Below are positions 63,951 to 64,000 of a stretch of DNA of 64,000 bases, piece by piece. The stretch is from positions 278,724-342,723 of the forward strand of contig JAAWWF010000007.1 in assembly GCA_021404565.1 (NCBI GenBank). Reading direction: 5' to 3'. Made by a program: the position numbers and the translations under genes. The stretch's first letter is position 1. Every line of letters begins with the position of its first letter. The notes below the pieces were generated by a model. The model was not told the origin of the DNA. It ran no database searches and was given only the letters and a program-made list of their open reading frames with translations. Source of the DNA: Roseivirga sp. GTDB taxonomy: Bacteria > Bacteroidota > Bacteroidia > Cytophagales > Cyclobacteriaceae.

Positions 63951-64000
63951 AAATGTTTTCACAACGGAATAATCCTTATTGTGTTTAGCTTTCAAACTGT

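Overview
The window looks like a chromosome segment of a marine or soil Bacteroidota bacterium, most likely of the order Cytophagales. The signs are a giant SprB-repeat adhesin with a gliding-motility-type C-terminal sorting domain next to a PorP/SprF protein (type IX secretion), TonB receptors that begin with a carboxypeptidase-regulatory-like domain, BlaI/M56 operons whose M56 proteins end in a TonB-like domain, DUF4377 and DUF4350 proteins, and intergenic inverted-repeat elements typical of the phylum. No rRNA, tRNA, CRISPR array, prophage or transposase was seen.

Layout. 1-4.3 kb: small exported proteins and housekeeping genes (msrC, ribD, prmC, an alpha/beta hydrolase). 4.4-10 kb: a BlaI repressor followed by three tandem paralogous M56/BlaR1-type membrane proteases, behind a set of 20-bp-phased palindromic operators. 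10-20.3 kb: an esterase, a degenerate thiamine-pyrophosphokinase-like protein, two DUF4350-like exported proteins, a ROK kinase, and a thiamine-uptake group in which a TPP riboswitch precedes a TonB receptor and a PnuC/PnuT-type transporter plus a NadR-like kinase lie just upstream. 20.3-30 kb: thioredoxin-like proteins, a class V aminotransferase, GNAT, DoxX, guaB, a two-gene operon joining a GCS2-CBS ligase-like protein to an AstE/AspA-like deacylase, and a DUF4377 lipoprotein. 30-41 kb: an MltF-like lytic transglycosylase, a complete RND efflux operon (adaptor, pump, TolC), recG, a 297-bp tandem repeat, and a TIGR01777 epimerase. 42-49 kb: MITE-like and other structured repeats, a TonB receptor co-oriented with a beta-helix lipoprotein behind phased TTAA boxes, and a solitary MoxR ATPase. 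49-62.5 kb: the 3633-residue SprB-like adhesin, a 1.1-kb array of 348-bp repeats, and its likely PorP/SprF partner. 62.5-64 kb: duplicated terminators, an inverted-repeat element, and two small XRE regulators with palindromic operators.

The most unusual features are: (1) the adhesin, in which SprB modules are organised as a higher-order three-module unit averaging exactly 678 bp over ten consecutive units; (2) the BlaI operon with three M56 proteases instead of one and operators two helical turns apart; (3) the TPP-riboswitch thiamine uptake group with a separate, motif-poor TPK-like protein; (4) the GCS2-CBS/deacylase pair. All functions are read from sequence motifs and family knowledge; no search was run.
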